From: Brevibacillus humidisoli
GTDB taxonomy: Bacteria; Bacillota; Bacilli; Brevibacillales; Brevibacillaceae
Direction: 5' to 3'
NCBI RefSeq assembly: GCF_020923435.1
Contig: NZ_CP087263.1
Span: forward strand, 3,615,970 to 3,679,969
DNA length: 64,000 bases
Shown here: positions 1 to 7,129 of the stretch, piece by piece
Layout: the number at the start of each line of letters is the position of its first letter
Numbering within the stretch: position 1 is the first letter of the stretch
Notes under the pieces: generated by a model
Database searches by the model: none
Seen by the model: the letters and a program-made list of their open reading frames with translations, nothing else
Told to the model about the DNA's origin: nothing
Made by a program: the position numbers and the translations under genes

Positions 1-54
1 GAGCATTTCCATTCTTTTGTCCAGCAGATTTTGGAAAAAGTCTTTTTAAAGTAG
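1..54 (+). CDS. 3' end of an unidentified gene (partial)
   Basis: Frame 1 is open from the window edge and gives 17 residues, ending EKVFLK, before a TAG at 52-54. Nothing identifies the family. The gene sits just before CRISPR-like repeats, so a cas gene is conceivable, but that is only a guess. Such a short open stretch could also be chance. Confidence 0.22.
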   Translation, partial: EHFHSFVQQILEKVFLK

Positions 55-95
55 TTATACCCTCTTGAAGCGGTTCAAAAATATGAGTAGAATAA

Positions 96-166
96 ATAAG
101 TCCATTACCTATAAGGAATTGAAACATACAGACTAGGAGCGTCTATCTTACCTATGAGGGATTATC
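96..166 (+). repeat. Two degenerate CRISPR-type repeats
   Basis: Positions 96-125 end in TTACCTATAAGGAATTGAAAC-like sequence, and 137-166 carry TATCTTACCTATGAGG. Both resemble the reverse complement of the array repeat at 2882-3109 (core GTACCTATGAGGATTGAA) and the known type I-B/III repeat family ending in ATTGAAAC. The first copy is good at its 3' half, the second at its 5' half. The TTACCTAT cores lie 43 bp apart, too close for a normal repeat-spacer unit, so this is probably the decayed distal end of an array lying to the left. Its orientation is opposite to that of the array at 2.9 kb. Confidence 0.45.
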
Positions 167-172
167 ATTGCG

Positions 173-210
173 AAAAAGGGGGACTCACACAGATTGGGCC
201 CCCCTTTTTT
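173..210 (+). terminator. Bidirectional rho-independent terminator
   Basis: AAAAAGGGGG at about 173-182 pairs with CCCCCTTTTT at about 200-209, leaving a loop of roughly 17 nt and a terminal T run. It closes the decayed CRISPR-like segment and shields the IS21 element that follows. Confidence 0.65.
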
Positions 211-345
211 CTATAAAGTAGTAGAAGAGACGATCCCGATAACTTAAAAAGGTCAATAATGTGAACGGCACTGTTAAAATCCTCAATAACGGCACTTGAA
301 AATTCCCCACTTTCGGCAGAAAATCTCTCCCTGGAGGAGAGAAAT

Positions 346-1587
346 ATGCTAAAGAATGGGGAGTTTTACTTGATTAAAGACATGAAACAAAGAGGAATGA
401 GTACCACGCAAATTGCGAACGAATTAGGGAGGGATCGAAAAACAATCCGTAAGTGGCTGAAGAGAGATGAACCTTCGAAATACCAGCGAACCGTCAAAAA
501 AGCAAGCATCCTCGATCCATTTAAACCCTATATCAAAGCGAGAATGGAAGAAGGCTGCTTAAATGCTGTTGTCTTGTTTGATGAAATTAGAGCCCAGGGA
601 TACTCAGGACAAATTAGACTCCTTCGTTCCTTCATGGAACCATTGCGCCCCGTCGTTACCTCCAAGGCAACGATCCGTTATGAAACCACACCTGGTAAGC
701 AAGCGCAAGTAGACTGGGGACATTTCAAAGTGGAATGGAATGGTGGATATAAACGACTATACGCCTTTGTCATGGTTTTGGGATACTCGAGAATGTTGTA
801 TGTGGAATTTACGGAGAACGAACGGCTGGATACCCTCATCGGCTGTCACTTACGTGCCATGCAATACTTTGGAGGCAGACCGGATACATGCTTGTACGAC
901 AATATGAAAACCGTCATTGCAGGTTACGACGACCAAGGCCATGTATTGTGGAATGAACGTTTTTCTCAGTTTGCAAGTCATCACGGCTTTACCCTCCGGC
1001 GTTGTGCCCCCTACCGTGCACGAACAAAAGGGAAAGTAGAAAATGGTGTTGGCTATGTGCGAAAGAATTTTTGGCCTCGCGTACAGTCGTTTACCAGCCT
1101 GAGTGACTTGAATCAACAAGTACGCCATTGGTTGGATACGGTAGCCAATGTACGGATTCACGGCACCACACATGAAAAGCCGGTAGATCGATGGAAACAT
1201 GAACAGTTGAAGCCGCTTAACCCGGTTCCGTTCGAAGAAGTAGAACGGCATACTCGAAGAGTATCCAACGATTTGCTCGTTTCTTACGGAGGAAGCAGGT
1301 ATTCTGTACCCTATACCTATATTGGTCATACGGTACAGGTACAAGATCTCCAGAATGGTCATATCCGGATCTATCAGGGCAACACGATTATCGCTGAACA
1401 TCAAAAAGCAGTTCGTTCCAAACAAGTCGTAACCAATAAAAAACACTTCGAGGGGATTCAAACCCAAAGTCGCGTGAAGGCTCCCCAACCTATGCCGCGT
1501 CTGGTTTCAAATCCAAGCCCTGAAGTGGTGGAACGTGATTTATCAGTCTACGAGCAGTTTGCTGACGAGGAGGTGATCGTACAATGA
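346..1587 (+). CDS. istA: IS21-family transposase IstA
   Basis: This 413-residue protein catalyses strand transfer for the IS21 element. An N-terminal helix-turn-helix lies near residues 20-38 (TTQIANELGRDRKTIRKWL). An integrase-type catalytic core follows, with the DDE triad readable as D123 (QVDWGHF), D185 (LYDNMK) and E232 (KGKVENGVGY). The length is normal for short IstA proteins. ATG at 346 follows GGAGGAG. The stop overlaps the istB start as ATGA, so the two are translationally coupled. It works with the IstB ATPase, which selects the target. No disabling mutation is visible. Confidence 0.95.
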   Translation: MLKNGEFYLIKDMKQRGMSTTQIANELGRDRKTIRKWLKRDEPSKYQRTVKKASILDPFKPYIKARMEEGCLNAVVLFDEIRAQGYSGQIRLLRSFMEPLRPVVTSKATIRYETTPGKQAQVDWGHFKVEWNGGYKRLYAFVMVLGYSRMLYVEFTENERLDTLIGCHLRAMQYFGGRPDTCLYDNMKTVIAGYDDQGHVLWNERFSQFASHHGFTLRRCAPYRARTKGKVENGVGYVRKNFWPRVQSFTSLSDLNQQVRHWLDTVANVRIHGTTHEKPVDRWKHEQLKPLNPVPFEEVERHTRRVSNDLLVSYGGSRYSVPYTYIGHTVQVQDLQNGHIRIYQGNTIIAEHQKAVRSKQVVTNKKHFEGIQTQSRVKAPQPMPRLVSNPSPEVVERDLSVYEQFADEEVIVQ

Positions 1588-2363
1588 TGCTCCAGTCCCG
1601 TTTAGAAGAAGCCTTTTCGCAAATGGGATGGGTACGAATCCCGGAAATTATTCACCACCACGCAGAAGAAGCTGCTGCTCAGAATATATCGTATTTGGAG
1701 TTCTTGGACAAGCTTTTGCAAGAGGAAATCAAGGCCAAGAGGGATCGATTTATTCGAATGAAGACACGATTGGCTCATTTACCCTACCATAAAACATTAG
1801 AGCAATTCGATTTCAGTTTCCAGCCTTCCGTAGATGAAAGACGGATTCGTGATTTGGCAACCCTCCGGTTTGTGCACCAACAGGAGAATCTCATTTTGCT
1901 GGGTCCGCCAGGAGTCGGAAAGACCCACTTGTCTGTTGCATTGGCTCTGGAAGCCATTAAGCAAGGTTTGACAGTTTACTTTACAACTGCTCACGATTTG
2001 GTTCAGACACTTCAGATTGCCCATCAAAACAATAGTATCAAACAAAAAATGCGGGCTTTTATTAAGCCGAATGTACTGATCATTGATGAAATCGGCTATC
2101 GCAAGATGGATGAAACGGCAGCTCATTTTTTCTTTCAAATCGTTTCGGAGCGTTATGAATCTGGTTCGATTATTCTTACCTCGAACAAGTCTTATGGTTC
2201 GTGGGGAGAGATATTTGGAGATACGGTACTTGCCACCGCCATCCTTGATCGATTATTGCATCACTCCCACACCATCAACATTAAAGGAGAAAGTTATCGC
2301 ATAAAGGAGAAGAAAAAAGCTGGTTTCTTTCGACCAGAGACAATTGAAGATAAAACCGAATGA
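1584..2363 (+). CDS. istB: IS21-family helper ATPase IstB
   Basis: This 259-residue AAA+ protein of the DnaC/IstB family assembles on DNA and directs IstA to a target. Walker A is GPPGVGKT at about residues 107-114, and Walker B is VLIIDEIGY near 164-172. The N-terminal 90 residues are the helical IstA-interacting region. It overlaps istA by 4 bp (ATGA), the arrangement normal for the family. The C-terminus is basic (IKEKKKAGFF). After the stop comes GC-rich DNA and then the right-end repeats at about 2430-2477. Confidence 0.95.
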   Translation: MMLQSRLEEAFSQMGWVRIPEIIHHHAEEAAAQNISYLEFLDKLLQEEIKAKRDRFIRMKTRLAHLPYHKTLEQFDFSFQPSVDERRIRDLATLRFVHQQENLILLGPPGVGKTHLSVALALEAIKQGLTVYFTTAHDLVQTLQIAHQNNSIKQKMRAFIKPNVLIIDEIGYRKMDETAAHFFFQIVSERYESGSIILTSNKSYGSWGEIFGDTVLATAILDRLLHHSHTINIKGESYRIKEKKKAGFFRPETIEDKTE

Positions 2364-2540
2364 ACGGAATTTTCCCGCCGCCAGCCCCCCTCGGGGGGCA
2401 TTATTCAAACAAACCTATTGCCTAATATGGGGAAAATTCAAGTGCAGATAATGGGGAATTTTCATTTGCAGTTGACAATAAATCCTTTTATGACAGAATA
2501 CCCCTTAACTTCGCGAGCGAAATTATAGAAGGTGCATTGA

Positions 2541-2790
2541 TTAGCCCCAGTCCATTTCGATAAACTGAGAAATAATGGTAGCCCATTCATTCTTGCTTTC
2601 CACTTCGATAGTAACCCTTTTTTCAACCACCTAGCTTTTTTTCGAACGAGACAGCGTTTCCGAGTACTTCGTTTCTAATGTTGGGGTTTGCGCATTCAAC
2701 GTCGACAAATTCTGTCCGCGCCCCAGTATGCTTCCAATAGCTGGTCTATCCCCAAGCTAAAACTCCTTGATTTCTTACACGACAAAATAA
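2541..2790 (-). pseudogene. Decayed coding trace of unknown family
   Basis: Reading the minus strand, protein-like stretches occur in successive frames: DQLLEAYWGADRI, then FVDVECANPNIRNEVLG, then VTIEVESKNEWATIISQF ending in MDWG and a TAA at 2541-2543. The pieces suggest one gene broken by frameshifts. I do not recognise the family, and chance open frames cannot be excluded. The rest of 2478-2881, between the IS21 end and the CRISPR array, shows only a GGGGC...GCCCC hairpin near 2842-2860. Confidence 0.3.
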
Positions 2791-2881
2791 AAGAGAGGCT
2801 AGAGCCAAGGATAACCTTGCGAGGCCCCTCAAAAGTGCACTGGGGCAGCTACGGCGCCCCTTGACTAGTAACTCCTTTACT

Positions 2882-3109
2882 GTATTCAATCCTCATAGGT
2901 ACGATACAAACCCTTATCGAACATTTGTTCTCAATTCATTATCTACGTATTCAATCCTCATAGGTACGATACAAACGTTATACGTACCTTTGTCATCAAC
3001 CAACTTAATCCTGGTATTCAATCCTCATAGGTACGATACAAACACAATATAAGACACCAACGAGTTAGCCGTCATGCCGGTATTCAATCCTCATAGGTAC
3101 GATACAAAC
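2882..3109 (-). CRISPR. CRISPR array, 4 identical repeats, 3 spacers
   Basis: Four perfect 30-bp repeats lie at 2882-2911, 2947-2976, 3014-3043 and 3080-3109, separated by unique spacers of 35, 37 and 36 bp. On the minus strand the repeat begins GTTTGTATCGTACC and ends GAGGATTGAATAC, like repeats of type I-B and type III systems processed by Cas6 to an ATTGAA-type 5' handle. That predicts transcription from the minus strand with the leader on the right. Identical repeats argue the array is not old and decayed, yet no cas gene lies in the window. Confidence 0.93.
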
Positions 3110-3351
3110 CCCAAAATCCCCTACAAAAATAGCCTTTCTTAAAAAATACACCACGTTTCAAAACGATACCAGACTTTCCCTGCTACGTCACCTTTCCCTT
3201 ATCTCACTAAGCTCATCGCGAAAAAACGATTGTCGTCAATCCCCCAGGTTTTCTACCCTATTGGAGATCAACGACAATAACCACCATATTTTTGCTTTAC
3301 CCTCACCACAGCAACGTCGCTACCGCCATCCACCAACCATCCACAACACTA
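3110..3351 (-). other. Probable CRISPR leader region
   Basis: This gene-free stretch adjoins the right-hand repeat, the side expected to carry the leader if the array is read from the minus strand. The first 60 bp are A/T-rich, with TTTTTGTAGGGGATTTTGGG next to the repeat on the minus strand. Leader status is inferred from position, composition and repeat orientation. No open reading frame here looks real. Confidence 0.35.
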
Positions 3352-3999
3352 CTACTCCTTATTCACCCCATACCCCTTCATCTTCTCCATCACCAACTCA
3401 ATCTCCCCACGCGGCAAAATCACCGGTTCCCCCACACTTTTACTCCGATAATACACCTCCGCACAAAATTCCACTTCCTCCGCGATGTAAAACGCCCTCG
3501 CCAACGTATCCGCTCCAGCGATCAGCCCATGGTTGGCCAACAGCACCGCTTTCCGATCCCGCATCCCTTCCAGCACGTGTTCAGCCAACTCTTCCGTCCC
3601 GTAAGTAGCATACGGTGCACATCTCACATCTGGCCCGGCAAAGGCAACCAAGTAATGCACAGCAGGCAGCGTCCAGTTGAGACAGGCGATAGTCGTAGCA
3701 TAGACGGAGTGCGTATGCACAACCGCCTTGATATCAGAGCGGTGCCGATAAAAGATGCTGTGCATCGGATACTCGCTGGAGGGTTCCCGCTCACCGTCGA
3801 CCACATTACCCTGCAGATCGAGCACGACGACGTCTTCCGGTTTGGTCTCAAAATAGTCCACTCCGCTCGGACTGATTGCCATCAACTGCTGTTCGGGGTT
3901 GTAGATACTGAGATTGCCGCCTCTTCCTTTGGTCAATCCATGGGTGACCAGTTTTTTCCCGTACTCGACGATCTGTTCCCGTTCGTGTTGCAATAGCAT
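3352..3999 (-). CDS. fucA: Class II aldolase, L-fuculose-1-phosphate aldolase-like
   Basis: This 215-residue zinc aldolase of the AraD/FucA family should cleave a ketose 1-phosphate to DHAP and an aldehyde. Visible motifs are the phosphate-binding KGRGGNLS (24-30) and SPSG (43-46), the catalytic Glu in SSE (E76), and zinc ligands H95 and H97 (HTHS) and H157 (ANHG). Length is normal for the family. ATG follows AGGAGGGAAAGAC. It lies 279 bp downstream of gatC on the same strand and probably belongs to the gatABC operon. Behind a SAM riboswitch, the related 5-methylthioribulose-1-phosphate or 5-deoxyribulose-1-phosphate aldolases are serious alternatives to fuculose phosphate. Family certain, substrate not. 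Confidence 0.85.
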   Translation of the reverse strand: MLLQHEREQIVEYGKKLVTHGLTKGRGGNLSIYNPEQQLMAISPSGVDYFETKPEDVVVLDLQGNVVDGEREPSSEYPMHSIFYRHRSDIKAVVHTHSVYATTIACLNWTLPAVHYLVAFAGPDVRCAPYATYGTEELAEHVLEGMRDRKAVLLANHGLIAGADTLARAFYIAEEVEFCAEVYYRSKSVGEPVILPRGEIELVMEKMKGYGVNKE

Positions 4000-4130
4000 G
4001 TCTTTCCCTCCTATATAAAAAATGTTTCAGATAAAAATATCCCACAATGCCTCTGGCGATCCTTGTTTGGCCACCCGCGTTGCCATGCCCCGAGATGCCC
4101 CGCGAAACAGACTTCACCACAAACGGCAAA

Positions 4131-4151
4131 GACGGGGACCCAAGCCCCGTC
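4131..4151 (-). terminator. Hairpin between gatC and fucA
   Basis: GACGGGG at 4131-4137 pairs with CCCCGTC at 4145-4151 around a 7-nt loop. Only short U runs follow on either strand, so it may be a weak attenuator or RNA-stability element rather than a full terminator. Confidence 0.35.
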
Positions 4152-4181
4152 TCTTTACCCAATTCTTTCCTATTCATTATA

Positions 4182-4285
4182 ACACGCTTTCCATCCTACA
4201 CACGCTTTGCATCTTAACATGCCTTTACATCTTAACACGCTTTACAACCATCGCACGTTTCTCCACTCGCGACACGCTTTACGCC
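4182..4285. repeat. Degenerate ~18-bp tandem repeats
   Basis: Five to six decaying copies of a unit near ACACGCTTTRCATCYTA occur at about 4182, 4200, 4218, 4235, 4253 and 4272. They fill the DNA downstream of gatC and touch its last codons. The period and drift suggest slipped-strand expansion; no function is evident. Confidence 0.6.
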
Positions 4286-5670
4286 GCGCGAGAGTTCATA
4301 TTCTCCATATAGCTGTAGAACGCTTCTTTCTTCTTCTTGAACAAGAAGTACGAGACCGCGTAAATCGCAATCACCAAGCCGATCAGCAGCCACGACTGGG
4401 AGAGGAAGGCGAGGAAGATCAGGCCAGCGATCGGTTTGGTCAGGATACCAAAGCTGGTGATCAGCAGCACGCCGGTAGGGATGCTTACCCCTACCTCTGT
4501 CGCGACCTGGGTAAAGATCGGTGCGGTATAAGTAGCCAGATAGAGTCCCAGGCTGAACCAGATCGTCCCGGAGACCAGCACCTTAAAGATGTTTCCGTTC
4601 ATGATCGCAACCAATCCCTGTACCATGAATGGCAGCGCGATCAGGTCAACGACAGGCAGTACTTCGTTGCCAGGCAGGATCAGGGCCATCAGCACCATGA
4701 TCGGGATTAGCGTGATACCGGAGATCAGCGTAGCAGCCTCACCATAGCCGGCCGCGTCGTTAACCCCGAGGTACCACTCGCGGGACTTGCTGCCCTGCTT
4801 TCCTTTTTTCTTGGCTGCCTCTGTCAGCGGCAGGAAGGCTTGCGCAAAGATACCGGATACTTTCGGGAAAATCGCCATCACAGCAGCAGTAGCCACACCG
4901 ACAGTAGCGATTTCGCCCCAGGAGGCAAGCGTGCCCAGTTCTTTCAGGTTCCCCATGATGCCGAGGAACAAGCCGAGCAGCAGACCGAGCGCGATCGGTT
5001 CCCCGAGGAAGCCGAGCTTTTTCTGCAAATCGCTGGGGCTGAGGTTGATCTTGCCTGCACCCAGCTTGTCCAGAATCCAGTTCATCCCGATTCCGAACGG
5101 CACAGTCCCCACGTGGTGGAGCTGGACAATCGTACAGTTAGGATAATTGAAGTAAGTAGACCAGCGTCTGGCAATCATTTCAGAGAACAAAAGACTGTAT
5201 AAGTTCAATACGATCATGCAGCCAATCGCCAGTGCCATGCTGTCGGTGATCAGGTAGATCATCGAACCCCATACCATGTACGAATAGTTGTTCCACAGGT
5301 CCCCTGGTTGGAAGATGTTGGTCCAACGAGCGAGGAACAGCACGATTTGCAGCAGGATTCCCAGACCGAGGAAGATCATTCCCACTTCGGTTGAGTAGGC
5401 GACGACGGCGGTAGCCTGCCAGCCGATGTCAAAGACGGGCAGCTTCACGCCAGTGCTCTCTACCATCTGCTGAACAACCGGCATAATAACAGGGATAAAG
5501 GCATTCAACAGCAGGGTGAATCCTTGCAGACCGATCCCGGCGTAGAGCGCGGCGAAAAACGCTTTTTTCACCTGCACCTTCAAAAAGAGGGCGACGATGA
5601 AGATGATAAACGGCACGAAGATCTGTGCGCCAAACGTGTCAAAAATCTGCTTCAGTGTTTCCAAAAACAT
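4279..5670 (-). CDS. gatC: Galactitol-type PTS EIIC permease
   Basis: This 463-residue multi-spanning membrane protein of the GatC family is the sugar channel of a phosphotransferase system. It opens MFLETLKQIFDTFGAQIF and has about a dozen hydrophobic segments. Family landmarks are the conserved GDLWNNYSYMVWGSMIY stretch and LHHVGTVPFGIGMNW. ATG follows CAAGGAGGAACCACC. It is third in the order gatA-gatB-gatC, with EIIB and EIIA encoded separately upstream. True galactitol clusters usually also carry GatY/Z or GatD, which are absent here, so the real substrate is open. The whole operon follows a SAM-I riboswitch. Confidence 0.88.
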   Translation of the reverse strand: MFLETLKQIFDTFGAQIFVPFIIFIVALFLKVQVKKAFFAALYAGIGLQGFTLLLNAFIPVIMPVVQQMVESTGVKLPVFDIGWQATAVVAYSTEVGMIFLGLGILLQIVLFLARWTNIFQPGDLWNNYSYMVWGSMIYLITDSMALAIGCMIVLNLYSLLFSEMIARRWSTYFNYPNCTIVQLHHVGTVPFGIGMNWILDKLGAGKINLSPSDLQKKLGFLGEPIALGLLLGLFLGIMGNLKELGTLASWGEIATVGVATAAVMAIFPKVSGIFAQAFLPLTEAAKKKGKQGSKSREWYLGVNDAAGYGEAATLISGITLIPIMVLMALILPGNEVLPVVDLIALPFMVQGLVAIMNGNIFKVLVSGTIWFSLGLYLATYTAPIFTQVATEVGVSIPTGVLLITSFGILTKPIAGLIFLAFLSQSWLLIGLVIAIYAVSYFLFKKKKEAFYSYMENMNSRAA

Positions 5671-5698
5671 GGTGGTTCCTCCTTGGTGTATTCAACTG

Positions 5699-6001
5699 TT
5701 ATGCGTTGATTTGCTCAATCACTTTAAGTACTTCTTCCAAAAACCCTTCCTCGTCAAAACCGGTCAGGAATCCCACGGCGTTGATAGCGGGAATGCTTAG
5801 ATTCTCCGGTACAGGGGTGGTGTAGGCGATGAAGTCATAGCTGCCCATCTCGGCGTAACTTTCCACCTGCTGCGGTTTCACTTCCGTCGTGGTGATCTTG
5901 TAGCCCTTCTCGGCCAGCGCTTCTTTCAACTTCTCGGCCACCATCGTGGAGCTGACTGTCCCCGAGCCACACACCGTCAATACGTTAAACGTTGTTTTCA
6001 T
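5699..6001 (-). CDS. gatB: Galactitol-type PTS EIIB
   Basis: This 100-residue cytosolic phosphocarrier of the lactose/galactitol EIIB fold receives phosphate from EIIA and passes it to the substrate at EIIC. The active-site cysteine is C11 in the loop TVCGSGTVSS, close to the N-terminus as the family requires. It ends in the short acidic helix region EEVLKVIEQINA. ATG follows GGATGGAGGAACGAAG. The stop is 28 bp before gatC, so the two are co-translated. It lies between EIIA and EIIC in the usual order. Confidence 0.88.
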   Translation of the reverse strand: MKTTFNVLTVCGSGTVSSTMVAEKLKEALAEKGYKITTTEVKPQQVESYAEMGSYDFIAYTTPVPENLSIPAINAVGFLTGFDEEGFLEEVLKVIEQINA

Positions 6002-6051
6002 CTTCGTTCCTCCATCCTTATTGGTAATCTTCCTGCGTTTGGCAATGGTCC

Positions 6052-6531
6052 TTATTTGGTCACCGTCTGTGCGCTTACGACGCCGCCTAACAGCTCGTAC
6101 ACGCGTTGTCTGGTCGTGGCCTCGCTGATCCCCAGCAGCAGCTCTTTGTCCTGAAACAGCTTCATGAAGTTGCGCAACAGCTGCAGATGTTCCTCCGGCT
6201 TGTGGATCGCCAGCATGACGACGATCTTTACGCCTACGGTAACGTCAGGGCTGCCCATCATGGAAAAAGAGACTGGTTCCTTCAGGGTCGCAACCGCTAT
6301 CGCCGACTGGTTGACGTGAACCGGATCAGCGTGCGGGATGGCGACATAGACGCCTTCGCTGGGAAGTCCGGTCGGATGCAGCTTCTCCCGCTCCACGACT
6401 GCGTCCCGGAAGCTGTCCTTCACATACCCCCTGCTGTGCAGCAGAGCGGCCAATCGGCTCAGGATATCCTCCGCCTGCTCCGCTTCCGCCCCCAGCAGGA
6501 TCAAATCTTCATCAAACGTACTCACAACCAT
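6052..6531 (-). CDS. gatA: PTS EIIA, fructose/galactitol type
   Basis: This 159-residue EIIA of the fructose-mannitol fold takes phosphate from HPr. The phosphorylated histidine is H67 in VAIPHADP. ATG follows AAGGAGTGAA; a GTG six bases later is a weaker alternative. It is the first gene of the operon, about 95 bp behind the riboswitch terminator at 6627-6663. Expression of gatABC and probably fucA should therefore rise when S-adenosylmethionine is scarce. No PTS regulator gene accompanies it, in keeping with riboswitch control. Confidence 0.86.
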   Translation of the reverse strand: MVVSTFDEDLILLGAEAEQAEDILSRLAALLHSRGYVKDSFRDAVVEREKLHPTGLPSEGVYVAIPHADPVHVNQSAIAVATLKEPVSFSMMGSPDVTVGVKIVVMLAIHKPEEHLQLLRNFMKLFQDKELLLGISEATTRQRVYELLGGVVSAQTVTK

Positions 6532-6626
6532 TTCACTCCTTGTGCAACCCCTATTTTCTCGATGGGATAACTATGTTTTGTTTGTATACGAATGCCGCAG
6601 CCGCTGCCCTCCTCACCCCCGCGCAT

Positions 6627-6663
6627 CAAAAAAGCCCTTCACTCACAAAAGAGAGAAGGGCTG
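6627..6663 (-). terminator. Riboswitch expression-platform terminator
   Basis: On the minus strand AGCCCTTC (6655-6662) pairs with GAAGGGCT (6633-6640), followed directly by a TTTTTTG run. It lies between the SAM-I aptamer and gatA, the normal place for an S-box terminator. Confidence 0.88.
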
Positions 6664-6687
6664 TCATCCGGTTCAGGATTGATAGCA

Positions 6688-6800
6688 ATTCTTCTCATCT
6701 TCGGAATGATTACACATTCACTCTGAAGTTGGCACCGCTGGCGAAGCGCCCGGTTGCCGAGGTTTCATCGGGTCAGTCCCTCAACCTCTCTCGATAAGAA
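6688..6800 (-). promoter_or_regulatory. SAM-I (S-box) riboswitch
   Basis: The minus strand from 6800 reads TTCTTATCGAGAGAGG, then GAGGGACTGACCCGATGAAA, CCTCGGCAACC and GGTGCCAACTTC, and closes with GATGAGAAG near 6690. These match the SAM-I consensus in order: the CTTATC/GATGAG P1 stem, the GAGGGACTG and CCGATGAAACC core, GGCAACC and GGTGCCAA. A terminator follows, so S-adenosylmethionine should switch transcription off. What is unusual is the output: a PTS and an aldolase rather than methionine synthesis or uptake genes. Confidence 0.95.
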
Positions 6801-6911
6801 AAGATTGCAAACTATTTATACGGTTGTAACATTGAACTCATTCTAGCCTGCTTGTCGAATTGTGTCAACTGATTTTTTGTCGACCGGCATCAGCAGTTGC
6901 CGCAACGTCTG

Positions 6912-7120
6912 CTGGTCGGCAGCATCGGCACCTAGCTTGCCAGCAGTATCAGCACCTAGCTGGTCAGTAGTATCGGTACGTGGGTCAGTCAGTAGTGCCG
7001 GTATGTGAGCCAGTTCCCGGTATGTGAGCCAGTTCTCGGTCTGTGAACCAGTCGGTAGTTCCCGATCTGTGAACCAGTCGGTAGTTCCGATCCTTGAGCC
7101 AGTCGGTGAATCTGCTCAGC
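6912..7120. repeat. Degenerate 19-26-bp tandem repeats
   Basis: About nine drifting units can be laid end to end, such as CTGGTCGGCAGCATCGGCAC, CCAGTTCCCGGTATGTGAG and CCAGTCGGTAGTTCC plus GATCTGTGAA. Unit length moves from 24 to 19 to 26 bp. The block occupies the gap between the end of the SDR gene and the riboswitch promoter. It has the look of a minisatellite with no coding frame. Confidence 0.65.
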
Positions 7121-7129
7121 TGCCCCGCC

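Larger units (their letters stand above)
260..2477 (+). mobile_element. IS21-family insertion sequence, complete
   Basis: The element holds istA and istB in the usual overlapping order. Its ends are TGTGAACGGCA at 260 and, read inward from 2477, TGTCAACTGCA. Each end carries internal copies of a GCACTTGAAAATTCCCCA-like repeat, as expected for the multiple terminal transposase sites of IS21 elements. ATAA at 256-259 and ATAA at 2478-2481 make a 4-bp target duplication; 5 bp (AATAA) is possible if the right end is 2476. Both genes are uninterrupted, so the copy may be active. Confidence 0.9.

Noticed and set aside
850-1488. Long minus-strand open frame opposite istA
   Set aside because: It lies wholly within istA, has no ribosome site or recognisable domain, and istA has a full DDE triad.
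2861-3052. Small open frame across the CRISPR repeats
   Set aside because: It is made of repeats and spacers, with no ribosome site.
3261-3996. Pro/Ser/His-rich plus-strand frames opposite the aldolase gene
   Set aside because: Low-complexity shadow translations of the fucA-like gene and leader DNA.
4131-4151. Strong terminator separating fucA from gatABC
   Set aside because: The U runs on both sides are too short; kept only as a weak hairpin.
5524-5825. Overlapping plus-strand frames opposite gatC and gatB
   Set aside because: Shadows of the PTS genes, without ribosome sites or hydrophobic pattern.
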